Below are positions 43,150-51,589 of a stretch of 64,000 nucleotides of DNA, piece by piece. How positions within the stretch are numbered: the stretch's first letter is position 1; the number at the start of each line of letters is the position of its first letter. The translations under genes and the position numbers were made by a program. The notes under the pieces were generated by a model. It had not been told where the DNA came from. It did not search any database and saw nothing but the letters and a program-made list of their open reading frames with translations. The DNA comes from Cellulosimicrobium cellulans (GTDB taxonomy: Bacteria; Actinomycetota; Actinomycetes; Actinomycetales; Cellulomonadaceae): the NCBI RefSeq assembly GCF_006539945.1, contig NZ_BJNZ01000001.1:293938-357937 (forward strand), in the 5' to 3' direction.

Positions 43150-43261
43150 GCGTCGCACGCTACGCCGCACCCGGCCGGGCCGCGTCCGACCGGGGTGCCG
43201 GGCGCCGTCGTCCCGGGGTGCCGTGCGCGCGGACCACGAGCCCGAGCGGTCCGGTCCGGGG

Positions 43262-43288
43262 TGTCACACGCGAGGCCCCGCCGGTGTC
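43262..43288 (+). promoter_or_regulatory. Candidate ECF41-type promoter
   Basis: TGTCACA (43262-43268) matches the -35 described for ECF41 sigma factors, and GTGTC at 43284-43288 could be the GTC-containing -10 at suitable spacing. It lies 60 bases before the carboxymuconolactone decarboxylase gene, the expected target. Confidence 0.5.
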
Positions 43289-43348
43289 TCATGCCCGACA
43301 CCCCCGTCAGCACCGCACGGGGACGACACGAGACACGCAGGAGGAGAC

Positions 43349-43945
43349 ATGACACGAGTGCCGCCCACCGAGGTCACCGGGCTCTACGGCTCCCTGGTCA
43401 AGCGCGCGACCCGCTCGATGTTCGGTGAGGTGCCGGAGTCGATCGGCGTGCTGTGGCACCACCCCGCGGTCTTCAAGGACCTCATGGGCGTGGGCCGCAA
43501 GTCCGAGAAGTGGGACCGGCTGGACCCGAACCTGGCGACGTTCGCGCAGATGGCGTCCGCCGCGACGGTCGGCTGCGAGTTCTGCCTCGACCTGCACTAC
43601 TTCCGGTCGCGCAACGAAGGGCTGGACGAGGTGAAGGCCCGCGAGGTGCCGCGCTGGCGCGCGTCCGCCGCCTTCACGCCCGTCGAGCGTCGGGTCATGG
43701 AGTACGCCGAGGCGATGAGCCAGACCCCGCCCGCGGTGACGGACGAGCTGTCGGCCGCGCTGCTCGACGACCTCGGTCCGGCCGGGCTCGTCGAGCTCGC
43801 GGCCCGGGTGGGCCTGATGAACGCCACGGCCCGCTCCAACGTCGCGCTCGGCATCCGGTCCGAGCAGTTCGCGGCGTCGTGCGGCCTGCCGCCCCTCGCG
43901 CCCCGGTCCGTCGCGGCGGCTCCGGCCGTAGGGTCGGACGCATGA
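43349..43945 (+). CDS. Carboxymuconolactone decarboxylase/AhpD-like protein
   Basis: The 198-residue protein starts at ATG 43349 behind GGAGGAGA. It has the AhpD-like redox motif CEFC (Cys76, Cys79) with LDLHYF following, and all-helical character. AhpD-like proteins use the CxxC pair in peroxide or thiol chemistry. Genes of this family are the standard neighbours and targets of ECF41 sigma factors, and here the stop overlaps the sigma gene by 4 bases. Confidence 0.88.
   Translation: MTRVPPTEVTGLYGSLVKRATRSMFGEVPESIGVLWHHPAVFKDLMGVGRKSEKWDRLDPNLATFAQMASAATVGCEFCLDLHYFRSRNEGLDEVKAREVPRWRASAAFTPVERRVMEYAEAMSQTPPAVTDELSAALLDDLGPAGLVELAARVGLMNATARSNVALGIRSEQFAASCGLPPLAPRSVAAAPAVGSDA
43929..43934 (+). 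promoter_or_regulatory. Internal leaderless -10 before the ECF sigma gene
   Basis: TAGGGT ends 7 bases before ATG 43942, so the sigma gene may also be transcribed alone. It lies within the end of the upstream gene. Confidence 0.35.
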
Positions 43946-44814
43946 GCGACGACCCCTTCGTCCGCCACCGCAGCCTGCTCTTCACCGTCGCGTACGAGCT
44001 CCTCGGCTCGGCCGCCGACGCGGAGGACGTCGTCCAGGAGACGTGGCTGCGGTGGGCGGACGTCGACCACGCGCAGGTGCGCGACGCGCGCGCCTACCTC
44101 GTACGGATCGTCACGCGGCAGTCGCTCAACCGGCTGCGGACCCTGGCGCGGCGCCGGGAGGACTACGTGGGCGAGTGGCTGCCCGAGCCGCTCCTCACGA
44201 GCCCCGACGTGGCCGAGGACGTCGAGCTGGCGGAGAGCGTCTCCATGGCGATGCTCACGGTGCTCGAGACGCTCGGCCCCACGGAGCGCGCGGTGTTCGT
44301 GCTGCGCGAGGTGTTCGACGTGCCGTTCGACGAGATCGCCGAGGCGGTCGGCAAGTCGCCGGCCGCCGTGCGGCAGGTCGCCCACCGGGCACGCGGTCAC
44401 GTCGCCGCGCGTCGCCCGCGTGTCCAGGTGGACCGGACGGAGCAGGAGCGCGTGGTCGAGCGCTTCCTCGCGTCGGTCCTCACGGGCGACCTCCAGGGTC
44501 TCCTCGACGTCCTCGCGCCCGACGTCGTCGCGGTGGCCGACGGCGGCGGCCTCGCCCGGGCGGCGCGCAAGCCGATCGTGGGCGCCGAGCGCGTCGCCGC
44601 GTACCTCGTCGGTGGTCTGCGCACGACGCGCGGCGAGATCACCGCGACGCCGGTGTGGATCAACGGCGCGCCGGGGCTGCGCATCGCGCTGGACGGCGAG
44701 CTCGCCACGGCGGTCGCCGTGACCGTGGTGGACGGGCGCATCACGCGCCTGTTCGCGGTCGCCAACCCGAGCAAGCTGGAGCGGATCGACGCCGAGGCGG
44801 CCCTCACCCGGTGA
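43942..44814 (+). CDS. ECF41-family RNA polymerase sigma factor
   Basis: The 290-residue protein has sigma region 2 (LLFTVAYELLGSAADAEDVVQETWLRW), region 4 (LGPTERAVFVLREVFDVPFDEIAEAVGKSPAAVRQVAHRA) and a SnoaL_2-like C-terminal domain of about 110 residues. The latter ends with ANPSKL, the NPxKL-type motif of ECF41. In this group the C-terminal domain controls activity in place of an anti-sigma factor, and none is encoded nearby. It likely drives the upstream gene. Confidence 0.9.
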   Translation: MSDDPFVRHRSLLFTVAYELLGSAADAEDVVQETWLRWADVDHAQVRDARAYLVRIVTRQSLNRLRTLARRREDYVGEWLPEPLLTSPDVAEDVELAESVSMAMLTVLETLGPTERAVFVLREVFDVPFDEIAEAVGKSPAAVRQVAHRARGHVAARRPRVQVDRTEQERVVERFLASVLTGDLQGLLDVLAPDVVAVADGGGLARAARKPIVGAERVAAYLVGGLRTTRGEITATPVWINGAPGLRIALDGELATAVAVTVVDGRITRLFAVANPSKLERIDAEAALTR

Positions 44815-44818
44815 CGGG

Positions 44819-45307
44819 TCAGCTCACCGGGCCCGTGGAGCGCACCGCGGCGAGCACGACGGGGTCGGCGCAGCCGCGCGCGAAGCCCGCGATCCGGTGG
44901 TCGACGTCGCGCCCGAGCACCCACGAGCCGACGCGCTCCGCGAGCGGGGCGAGCCAGCGGGGGCGGCACCGGAACGAGTAGCGCCACGTCGCGCGCGTGC
45001 CGCCGGACGGGTCGGGGGCGAACCGCCACCCGCCGGCGAGGTTCTCGAAGAACCAGGACCCGCGGACCATGCGCATCCCGACGTTCGTCGGCGGGTTGTA
45101 GGAGACGTACTCGCTCACCATGGACAGCCCGCTGCGGTGCCGGGTGAAGGTGCGCACGCCCTTCGCGGGCGCGGTGGCGCCGTCGAGGAAGTGCTGCCGC
45201 CGGATGAACGGGTCCCAGCGCAGGCGGACCGGGCCGGTAGTCTGCGAGACGGCGAACGCCGTCGCGGGGTCGACGGGGACCACGAGCGAGGACTCGACCA
45301 CGGGCAT
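44819..45307 (-). CDS. SRPBCC family protein (polyketide cyclase-like)
   Basis: The 162-residue protein starts at ATG 45307 behind GGGAGC. It has the SRPBCC pattern: VVESSLVVPVDPATAFAVSQ at the start, a central RHRSGLSMVSEYVSYNPPTN and a C-terminal helix (HRIAGFARGCADPVVLAAV). It would bind a small hydrophobic ligand; no ligand is known. Its stop lies 4 bases from that of the convergent sigma factor gene. Confidence 0.75.
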   Translation of the reverse strand: MPVVESSLVVPVDPATAFAVSQTTGPVRLRWDPFIRRQHFLDGATAPAKGVRTFTRHRSGLSMVSEYVSYNPPTNVGMRMVRGSWFFENLAGGWRFAPDPSGGTRATWRYSFRCRPRWLAPLAERVGSWVLGRDVDHRIAGFARGCADPVVLAAVRSTGPVS

Positions 45308-45395
45308 GGTCGGATGCTCCCACGGTCGCCGCGACCCCGCTCCACGCCGGGAGGTCGGGTCATCCGTCACGGGTCGCAGAACCGGACGCGCGAAC

Positions 45396-45422
45396 GGCCC
45401 GCCCCTCGGTGAGGGACGGGCC
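45396..45422 (-). terminator. Terminator hairpin of the small lipoprotein gene
   Basis: Arms GGCCCGCCCCTC (45396) and GAGGGACGGGCC (45411) pair with one mismatch around a 3-base loop, just after the minus-strand stop at 45446. Confidence 0.6.
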
Positions 45423-45445
45423 GCCCGGACCGCGGCGCGGGAAGG

Positions 45446-45907
45446 TCAGGACGCGAAGGCGTACCCGGCCTCGGTGCACTGCGCGCGGAAGGCGTCGAGG
45501 GCCTCCTGCTGCTGCGACGCGTCGATCGTCTCGCCCTGCACGGCAGCCTCGAACGGGGCCTTGATCTCGTTGAGGTTCTCCTGGAGCTCGGGGTCCGCGA
45601 AGTTCTGGACCGCGGCGAGGCGCTCGCGCGTGGTGAAGATCGCGGCGGCGGCGGCCTCGTCCTCGGGCGTCTCGAGCAGCGGCGTCGTCTCGGTGACGAG
45701 GCGCTCGGCGGAGTACTCGCCGCCGTAGAACATGCCGCACGTGGTCGTCACGGCGACGACGGCGGGCGTGACCTCGGGGGCCGCCTCGGTCGTGGTCGTG
45801 GTCTCGGGGGTTGCCGCGTCGTCGCTCGCCGGGTCGGTCGGCGAGGCGCAGGACGCCAGCAGGAGGGCACAGGAGAGCGCCGCGGTAGCGGCAAGGAACT
45901 TACGCAT
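45446..45907 (-). CDS. Small hypothetical lipoprotein
   Basis: The 153-residue protein has a signal with lipobox LLASC, a Thr/Glu/Pro-rich tether (TPETTTTTEAAPEVTP), and a helical domain with two cysteines (TTTCGMFYGG and RAQCTEAGYAF) likely to pair. ATG 45907 gives a short, correct signal peptide; the upstream leader is unusually A/T-rich with only a weak ribosome site. Function is unknown. Confidence 0.75.
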   Translation of the reverse strand: MRKFLAATAALSCALLLASCASPTDPASDDAATPETTTTTEAAPEVTPAVVAVTTTCGMFYGGEYSAERLVTETTPLLETPEDEAAAAAIFTTRERLAAVQNFADPELQENLNEIKAPFEAAVQGETIDASQQQEALDAFRAQCTEAGYAFAS

Positions 45908-46042
45908 GCTAACGATTTCACACTCTCGCGCACGCGGGGCGCAAGAAGATTCGCGGACGGCTCCCTCAGGAACGGCGGAATCCCGCGGTTCCGGGGGCAA
46001 CCTTGTGCCCAGCGTCACAACCTTCCGGGACGGAGGTCCCGG

Positions 46043-46972
46043 TCAGGGGACGTCGAGGACGACCTTGCCCCGGACGTGCCCGTCGGCGACGAGCCGGAGG
46101 GCCTCGGCCGCCTCCGCCAGGGGGAACCGGGCCGCGACCTCCGTCCGGAGCCGCCCGTCCTCCGCGAGCGCGAGGACCTCGTCGAGGGCACCCTTCGCGT
46201 CGACCTTGTCGACGACGCCCGCGGCGCGGGACGCGTCGGACCCGACGATCGTCACCGCGCTCGGCGGGTCGTCCGGGGTGGCGGGCGCGAGGTCCTCGCC
46301 CAGCAGGGCGACGGTCGCGGCGACCGCGTCCGCGGAGCCGACGAGGTCCACGACGACGCTCACCTCGTCCAGGCCGTCCGGCAGCGCGCGCACGGCGTCG
46401 ACGAGCCCGGGCCCGTACGCGACCGGCGTCGCGCCCAGCCCGCGCAGGTAGTCGTGGTTCGCGGGCGACGCCGTCCCGACGACGCGTGCCCCGAGCGCGG
46501 TCGCGATCTGCACCGCCGCCGACCCGACGCCGCCGCTCGCGCCGTGCACGAGGACCACGTCACCCTCGCCGACGTCGGCCTGGACGAGGGCGGAGAACGC
46601 GGTCGCCGCGGCGACGGGCAGCACGGCCGCCTGCTCGAACGGCACGGTCGCGGGCTTGCGGCGCACGTGGTCGGCGCGGACGAGCGAGAGCTCGCGCTGC
46701 GCGCCCGTCCCGTGCCAGACGACCTCGTCACCGGGGACGAGGTCGGGGACGTCGGGCCCCACGGCGTCGACCACGCCCGCGGCCTCGAACCCCAGCACGC
46801 CGGGCACCCTGCCCCCGAACGCCCCGGCGAGCCGCTTGAGGTCCGCGGGGTTGACGCCGACGACCCGGTTCGCGACGCGCACCTGGCCGGGTCCGGGCTC
46901 GCCGACGTGCTCGTCGTCGACCCGCAGCGTCTCCGGCCCGCCGAAGGACTCGAAGACGACGACCGTGCTCAT
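46043..46972 (-). CDS. NADP-dependent zinc-type alcohol dehydrogenase-like quinone oxidoreductase
   Basis: The 309-residue MDR-superfamily enzyme has the N-terminal GroES-like fold (GEPGPGQVRVANRVVGVNPADL, GFEAAGVVDAVGPDV) and the cofactor site VLVHGASGGVGSAAVQIA. Zinc-binding cysteines are absent, as in the quinone oxidoreductase branch. ATG 46972 follows AGGGGGG. It probably reduces quinones or activated carbonyls in the cytoplasm with NADPH. It is divergent from the DksA-type gene. Confidence 0.88.
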   Translation of the reverse strand: MSTVVVFESFGGPETLRVDDEHVGEPGPGQVRVANRVVGVNPADLKRLAGAFGGRVPGVLGFEAAGVVDAVGPDVPDLVPGDEVVWHGTGAQRELSLVRADHVRRKPATVPFEQAAVLPVAAATAFSALVQADVGEGDVVLVHGASGGVGSAAVQIATALGARVVGTASPANHDYLRGLGATPVAYGPGLVDAVRALPDGLDEVSVVVDLVGSADAVAATVALLGEDLAPATPDDPPSAVTIVGSDASRAAGVVDKVDAKGALDEVLALAEDGRLRTEVAARFPLAEAAEALRLVADGHVRGKVVLDVP

Positions 46973-47161
46973 GCAGACCCCCCTGTGGTCTCGCCGTCGG
47001 ACGTCGGTCGCGCGCCGCGGGGGCGAGACCGCGCGGCGGGCCCGGGGGGAGCCGGGCGGTTCCACTCTTCCATCCGCCGACCGCCGCTGTCATGCGCCCA
47101 GCACGGTGAGGACTCCCCGTCCGGGACGGTTTCACCCCCTCCGCGACGTTGAGGGAGCGAG

Positions 47162-47542
47162 ATGACGACACCAGGCACCGGCAAAGGACCCCGCCCCGAC
47201 GACGCCGCGCGTGCGCGCCTGCTCGCCGTGCGCGCGGACGCCGTCGCACGCCAGGGCGCGCTGCGCGCCGAGGTCGCGGGCATCGTCGAGGCGTCGCGCG
47301 ACTCGAACGCGGACGACGAGCACGACCCCGACGGCGCCACCATCGCGTTCGAGCGGGCCCAGGTGGACGCGCTCGCTCGCGATGCCGCGGCGCGGGTCGA
47401 GGAGGTGGACGCCGCCCTCGCTCGCCTCGACGCGGGCACCTACGGCGTCTGCGAGGCGTGCGGGCAGCCGGTCGCGGACGGTCGCCTGGAGGCGCGACCG
47501 ACGGCGCGGACGTGCGTCGCGTGCGCGACGGTGGCCCGCTGA
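47162..47542 (+). CDS. DksA/TraR-type C4 zinc-finger protein
   Basis: The 126-residue protein has a helical N-terminal coiled coil and a C4 zinc finger (Cys97, Cys100, Cys118, Cys121; CEACGQPVADGRLEARPTAR between). It carries the DksA-like opening of the finger, RLDAGTYGVCEACG. Such proteins bind the RNA polymerase secondary channel; in actinobacteria many are RbpA-unrelated DksA paralogues of unknown role. ATG 47162 follows GAGGGAG. Confidence 0.88.
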   Translation: MTTPGTGKGPRPDDAARARLLAVRADAVARQGALRAEVAGIVEASRDSNADDEHDPDGATIAFERAQVDALARDAAARVEEVDAALARLDAGTYGVCEACGQPVADGRLEARPTARTCVACATVAR

Positions 47543-47565
47543 CGCTCAGCGGTCGGGGTCGAGGC

Positions 47566-47985
47566 TCAGCGGTCGGTCGCGAAGTCCCCGCCGATCCCCG
47601 CCTGGGTCTCGAGCAGGTCGCCGGTGTCACCGACGATCACCCAGTTCGGCCCGACGAGCGCCGCCTCGCCCTCCGCGGCGGGCGTCTCGGGGAGGAGCGC
47701 GAAGTACTCGGCCTCGTCCACGTCGTCGGCGAACACGGCCAGCAGGGTCGTGTCGTCGCACGCCCCCATCTCGGCGTCGGGGGTCCCGGTGTCCTCGGGG
47801 ACGAACGACAGGCACGTGAGGCCCGCGGTCGTCGCGGACTCGTGGAGCGCGTCGAGCGAGTCGTAGGTGACGTCCTTCTCCCCGGGTCCGGGCCCTGAGC
47901 ACGCCGCGAGGACACCGCCGACGGCGACGAGGCCGACGAGCAGCCCGGTGGCGCGGCGCGGACGCGAGGGGTCGAGGGTGCGCAT
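47566..47985 (-). CDS. Small hypothetical lipoprotein
   Basis: The 139-residue protein starts at ATG 47985, with a hydrophobic signal and lipobox VLAAC. The mature part has two cysteines (LTCLSF, GACDDT) and a compact alpha/beta look (LAVFADDVDEAEYFALLPE, LVGPNWVIVGDTGDLLET). That pattern is common in small secreted actinobacterial proteins without known function. The long upstream open frame belongs to the amidohydrolase region and has no coding bias in this frame. Confidence 0.75.
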   Translation of the reverse strand: MRTLDPSRPRRATGLLVGLVAVGGVLAACSGPGPGEKDVTYDSLDALHESATTAGLTCLSFVPEDTGTPDAEMGACDDTTLLAVFADDVDEAEYFALLPETPAAEGEAALVGPNWVIVGDTGDLLETQAGIGGDFATDR

Positions 47986-48053
47986 GTCTCGATGGTCCGC
48001 CGTCGTGCCCGGTCGCGCCACGGGAAGCCCGTGCCGGTCCGTCCGATCTCGGG

Positions 48054-49340
48054 TCAGGCGCGGAAGCGCTCGCCGCGCTCGACGACGCGGCCCGCGCCGC
48101 GGCCGTCGTGCGCCGTCGCGTCCCACGTGTAGACCTCGGCGCCCGTGACGAGGACGTGCTCGGCACGCGACGTCACGTCCAGCGGGTCGCCCGACCACAC
48201 GACGACATCGCCGTCGAGGCCCGGCGCGAGCGCGCCGACCCGGTCGTCGAGGCCGAGGAACGCCGCGGGGTTGACGGTGAGCGCCCGCAGCGCCGTCTCG
48301 CGGTCGAGGCCCTCCTTCACCGCGAGCGACGCCTGGTGCACGAGGAAGTTGATCGGCACGACGGGGTGGTCGGTCGTGATCGCCACACGCACGCCGGCGC
48401 GCGCCAGCGCGCCGAGGTTCGCGATGTCGCGGTTGCGCAGCTCGATCTTGGAGCGCGACGTGAACAGCGGGCCGAAGATCACCGGCACGTCGCGCTCCGC
48501 GAGCACGTCCGCGACGGCGGCGCCGTCGGTCCCGTGGTTGACGACGAGCTTGTAGCCGAACTCGTCCGCGAGGCGCAGCGCCGTCGCGATGTCGTCGGCG
48601 CGGTGCGTGTGCTGGTCCCAGTAGAGCTCGCCCGCGAGGACGCGCGCGAGGGTCTCCTTGGCGAGGTCGCGGTCGAACGGCTCGCCCTTCGCCTCGGCCG
48701 CGTCGCGCTTCGCGGCGTAGTTCTGGGCGTCGACGAACGCCGCACGGATGACCTTCGCCACCCCGAGGCGGGTGGACGGCGTCTTCTTCTGGTCGCCGTA
48801 CACGCGCTTGGGGTTCTCGCCGAGCGCCGACTTCACCGAGACCGCCTCGCGGATCACCTGCTCGTCGACCGTGCGCCCGCCCCACGTCTTGATCGCGACG
48901 GTCTGCCCGCCGATGGGGTTGCCCGAGCCCGGCTTCACGACGGCGCTCGTCACGCCGCCCACGAGCGCGTCGCGGAAGCCCTCGTCCTCGACGTTGATCG
49001 CGTCGATCGCGCGCAGGGCCGCACCGTTCGGGTCGGTCATCTCGTTGGTGTCGTTGCCGGCCCAGCCCTCGGCCTCCTCCATGACGCCCATGTGCGCGTG
49101 CGCCTCGACGAAGCCGGGCAGCACCCAGCGGCCCTGCGCGTCGAGGGTCGGGACGCCGTCGGGCACGACGACGTCCGCCCCGACCGCGGTGATGATCCCG
49201 TCCTCGATCAGGACGGTCCCGTGCTCGATCGGCTCCGAGGCGACGGGCACGACGTAGCCGTTCACGACGGCGACGCTGCGGCGCGCGGTCCGCGGGACGG
49301 GGCGGGAGGAGCTGTGGGCGGGAGCGGGTGAGGTCGTCAT
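48054..49340 (-). CDS. Amidohydrolase family protein (imidazolonepropionase-like)
   Basis: The 428-residue metal-dependent hydrolase of the HutI/dihydroorotase-like branch has the metal-binding HAHM ([13 protein letters not shown]) after the N-terminal beta sandwich, later histidines in DQHTHRADD and VVNHGTDGA, and the active-site aspartate region ITTDHPVVP. The substrate is unknown. ATG 49340 is preferred, with GATGGGGACC upstream; ATG 49349 and 49352 are alternatives. There is no signal peptide. Confidence 0.88.
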   Translation of the reverse strand: MTTSPAPAHSSSRPVPRTARRSVAVVNGYVVPVASEPIEHGTVLIEDGIITAVGADVVVPDGVPTLDAQGRWVLPGFVEAHAHMGVMEEAEGWAGNDTNEMTDPNGAALRAIDAINVEDEGFRDALVGGVTSAVVKPGSGNPIGGQTVAIKTWGGRTVDEQVIREAVSVKSALGENPKRVYGDQKKTPSTRLGVAKVIRAAFVDAQNYAAKRDAAEAKGEPFDRDLAKETLARVLAGELYWDQHTHRADDIATALRLADEFGYKLVVNHGTDGAAVADVLAERDVPVIFGPLFTSRSKIELRNRDIANLGALARAGVRVAITTDHPVVPINFLVHQASLAVKEGLDRETALRALTVNPAAFLGLDDRVGALAPGLDGDVVVWSGDPLDVTSRAEHVLVTGAEVYTWDATAHDGRGAGRVVERGERFRA

Positions 49341-49544
49341 GGTCCCCATCATCGCCCCGGGCAAGCACGTGCGGCCGTCTTCCGGGCGGCGGCGGGGGAC
49401 TCGTGTACCCTGGAGGTCGCGCTCATGTCGCCGGTCGAACGACCGCGACGCTCTTCGGTCCTCGGCATCGAAGCAAGACCGTGCGCGCCAGGCAGCAGAC
49501 GCTGCCGTCGAGATCTCCGCCCACCGAGCGCGGAGCGAGAGCAG

Positions 49545-49897
49545 AGAACATTCTTTCTTCCCTTTCTGACCGCCCTGAGACCGCATCGTCGGTCGCGGGC
49601 ACGACCGGACCAGACCTCGTGCTGCGCCGCGCCGAGGACGACCTGTGGGTCGCCACGGCGGACGGCGAGTACGCCGGGCTGGTCACCCGACTCCCCGACG
49701 GCTTCCACGTCCACGACCGCTTCACGCGGCCGGTGGGCGTCGTCGTCGACCTGCACCACGCGAAGCGGCACCTCGTCGCCCCGCGTGAACGCCCGGCGGG
49801 CCCTCGCGGGACCCGCCTCCACGACCGTCGGCGCCCTGCGGGGCGCGACAACCGGACCCGCGCTCGTGGGCCGGTCGCACCAACGAGAGAAGACATC
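49545..49897 (+). other. Cold-shock gene leader with an AT/CU-rich block and an in-frame coding-like segment
   Basis: The stretch 49545-49580 is strikingly pyrimidine-rich and AT-rich for this genome (AACATTCTTTCTTCCC), likely promoter or leader. From GTG 49619 the frame reads [18 protein letters not shown] and [20 protein letters not shown] with strong coding bias and runs without a stop into the cold-shock protein. Bias falls after about 49790. It may encode a longer cold-shock isoform or be a decayed small gene. No gene is supported in 49341-49544. Confidence 0.4.
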
Positions 49898-50101
49898 ATG
49901 GCTACAGGCACCGTGAAGTGGTTCAACGCGGAGAAGGGCTTCGGCTTCATCGCCCCCTCCGACGGCACCGCCGACGTGTTCGCCCACTACAGCGAGATCA
50001 ACTCGAGCGGCTACCGCTCGCTCGAGGAGAACCAGAGCGTCTCGTTCGACGTCACCCAGGGCCCCAAGGGCCCGCAGGCGACGAACATCCAGGCGCTCTG
50101 A
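49898..50101 (+). CDS. cspA: Cold-shock protein
   Basis: The 67-residue single cold-shock (OB-fold) domain carries RNP1 (KGFGFIAP) and RNP2 (DVFAHYSEI) motifs and the opening [14 protein letters not shown]. It binds single-stranded RNA and DNA as an RNA chaperone. ATG 49898 has GAGAGAAGA upstream. Two strong hairpins follow the stop. The frame is also open for a long way upstream, discussed separately. Confidence 0.97.
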   Translation: MATGTVKWFNAEKGFGFIAPSDGTADVFAHYSEINSSGYRSLEENQSVSFDVTQGPKGPQATNIQAL

Positions 50102-50106
50102 CCTCC

Positions 50107-50138
50107 TCACCCGCCCGGCGTCAGCGCCGGGCGGGTGA
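50107..50138 (+). terminator. Terminator 1 of the cold-shock gene
   Basis: A perfect 14-bp stem (TCACCCGCCCGGCG and complement) with a 4-base loop, 5 bases after the stop codon. Confidence 0.8.
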
Positions 50139-50146
50139 CGACGTCC

Positions 50147-50176
50147 CGAAGGGCCGTGCGACCGCACGGCCCTTCG
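50147..50176 (+). terminator. Terminator 2 of the cold-shock gene
   Basis: A second perfect 14-bp stem (CGAAGGGCCGTGCG and complement) with a 2-base loop directly after the first, making a tandem terminator. Confidence 0.7.
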
Positions 50177-50239
50177 GCGTATCCGGGGAGGACGCTCACC
50201 GGGCGGCCCTACAGTGGTGCTCCTCGGAGAGGGGCGACC

Positions 50240-50842
50240 ATGACCAGCGGAGCCAGGACCGCGACCCGGCGCGCGACGCGCGGGCTGGGGCGCGAGCTCA
50301 CGGGCATGCTCCTGGTCGCGGCCATCGCGATCGGGGCCGCGCTCGCCGTCGTCGGGGGGTGGAAATGGGTCACGACGACCCACGACGTCTCCCTGGCGCA
50401 CGAGCTGGACCGGGGCGGTGTCGCCGTCGAGGCGACGGACGCCGTCCTCGTCGTGGAGGGCAAGGCCGGTTCCGACGGCGTCCAGGTCGCCACCGTGACG
50501 GCGCGCGTCCCCGGGCTGGCGGAACCCGTCGAGCTGCGCGGGACGGACGGCGCCACGAGCGCACTGGGCGTCGACCCCGCGGCCGTCGACCCCCCGGTCC
50601 ACCTCCCCGCGCCGTCGGGCAGCCCGTACGCCGGCGTCTTCGCCGCCGTCCAGGACGCCGAGGCGCCGGGGACCGTCATGGCGCGCTCCGACCTCGACCG
50701 CGTCGTGGCCGACGGCGCGGAGGACGCGGCGCGCAGCCTGCGGACCGCGCTCGTCGGCCTCGCGTGGGCAGGGCTGTGGAGCCTGGTCGTGTGGGCGGTC
50801 GTGGCGCGGCGGCGGCGCACGCTGCGACGCTCGGACCACTAG
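50240..50842 (+). CDS. Hypothetical two-TM membrane protein
   Basis: The 200-residue protein starts at ATG 50240 behind GGAGAGGGG, with TACAGT at 50210-50215 as probable -10. A basic N-terminus is followed by one helix (MLLVAAIAIGAALAVVGGW), an outer domain of about 110 residues rich in Val, Ala and Asp, and a second helix (LVGLAWAGLWSLVVWAVVA) with a basic tail. The topology resembles Rv3835-like membrane proteins of actinobacteria. No function is known. Confidence 0.7.
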   Translation: MTSGARTATRRATRGLGRELTGMLLVAAIAIGAALAVVGGWKWVTTTHDVSLAHELDRGGVAVEATDAVLVVEGKAGSDGVQVATVTARVPGLAEPVELRGTDGATSALGVDPAAVDPPVHLPAPSGSPYAGVFAAVQDAEAPGTVMARSDLDRVVADGAEDAARSLRTALVGLAWAGLWSLVVWAVVARRRRTLRRSDH

Positions 50843-50883
50843 GCTCCTGAGCGCACCACCGCACCGCGCGCGAAGGAGCTCGC

Positions 50884-51579
50884 ATGCACGTCGTCGTCGG
50901 ACTGTTCCGGCTGTTCCTCGTCGTCCTCGCCCTGGTCGGGACGCGCGCCATCTGGCGTGACGGCGACATCGAGGGGCTGATCTACTTCACGAACCAGACG
51001 GGCTTCCTCATCGCCGTGGTGTTCGCGTGGGCGGGCGTCGCGTCGCTCCTGCGCCGCCGACAGCCCCCGGGCTGGCTCAAGGGTGGTGTGACGCTCTTCG
51101 CCGCGATCACCGGGCTCGTCGCCAACCTCGTGCTCGCGCCGGAGGACCCCGACGCCCCGGCCGTGTTCCTCGGGCTGACCGACGGCCAGATCGAGCACGA
51201 GCTGCTGCCGCTCGCGGTGTTCGTCGACTTCCTCCTGCTCGACGCCCACCGGCGCCTGCGCGGCCTCGACGCCGCGCGCTGGCTCCTGTACCCGCTCGCC
51301 TACTTCGCGTTCACGACGATCCGCGGGTTCGTGAGCCCGGGCAGCGAGTACCCGTACGGGTTCGTCGACCTCGACGCGCTGGGGTGGACCGGCCTGCTCG
51401 TCAACGTCGTGCTCTACGGCGCGGGGTTCTTCGTGCTCGGGCTGCTCATCGTCGGGATCGACCGGCTCCTGCCGACGGGCCCCGCGATCGGCCGGTACGC
51501 GGACCGCTCACCGGCCTCCGAGGCGCCGGAGGCGGCAGAACCGGCGGGCAGCCCGGACGACGCGTCGGCGTCGCGCTAG
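50884..51579 (+). CDS. Pr6Pr family membrane protein
   Basis: The 231-residue protein has six membrane segments. The pattern (LIYFTNQTGFLIAVVFAW, HELLPLAVFVDFLLLD, YPLAYFAFTTIRGF) is that of the Pr6Pr/FAR-17a-like family of unknown function. ATG 50884 has GAAGGAGC upstream, and TAGGCT at 50840-50845 is a probable -10. The C-terminus is acidic and alanine-rich. Confidence 0.82.
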   Translation: MHVVVGLFRLFLVVLALVGTRAIWRDGDIEGLIYFTNQTGFLIAVVFAWAGVASLLRRRQPPGWLKGGVTLFAAITGLVANLVLAPEDPDAPAVFLGLTDGQIEHELLPLAVFVDFLLLDAHRRLRGLDAARWLLYPLAYFAFTTIRGFVSPGSEYPYGFVDLDALGWTGLLVNVVLYGAGFFVLGLLIVGIDRLLPTGPAIGRYADRSPASEAPEAAEPAGSPDDASASR

Positions 51580-51582
51580 GGT
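51577..51582 (+). promoter_or_regulatory. Leaderless -10 heading the copper cluster
   Basis: TAGGGT overlaps the previous stop codon and ends 7 bases before GTG 51590. Confidence 0.4.
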
Positions 51583-51589
51583 GGCCGTC

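Noticed and set aside
49425..49916. Plus-strand frame from ATG 49425 with GGAGG upstream
   Set aside because: Despite the ribosome-like site, third-position bias is weak over most of the frame and no protein pattern emerges; bias appears only in a short final part.
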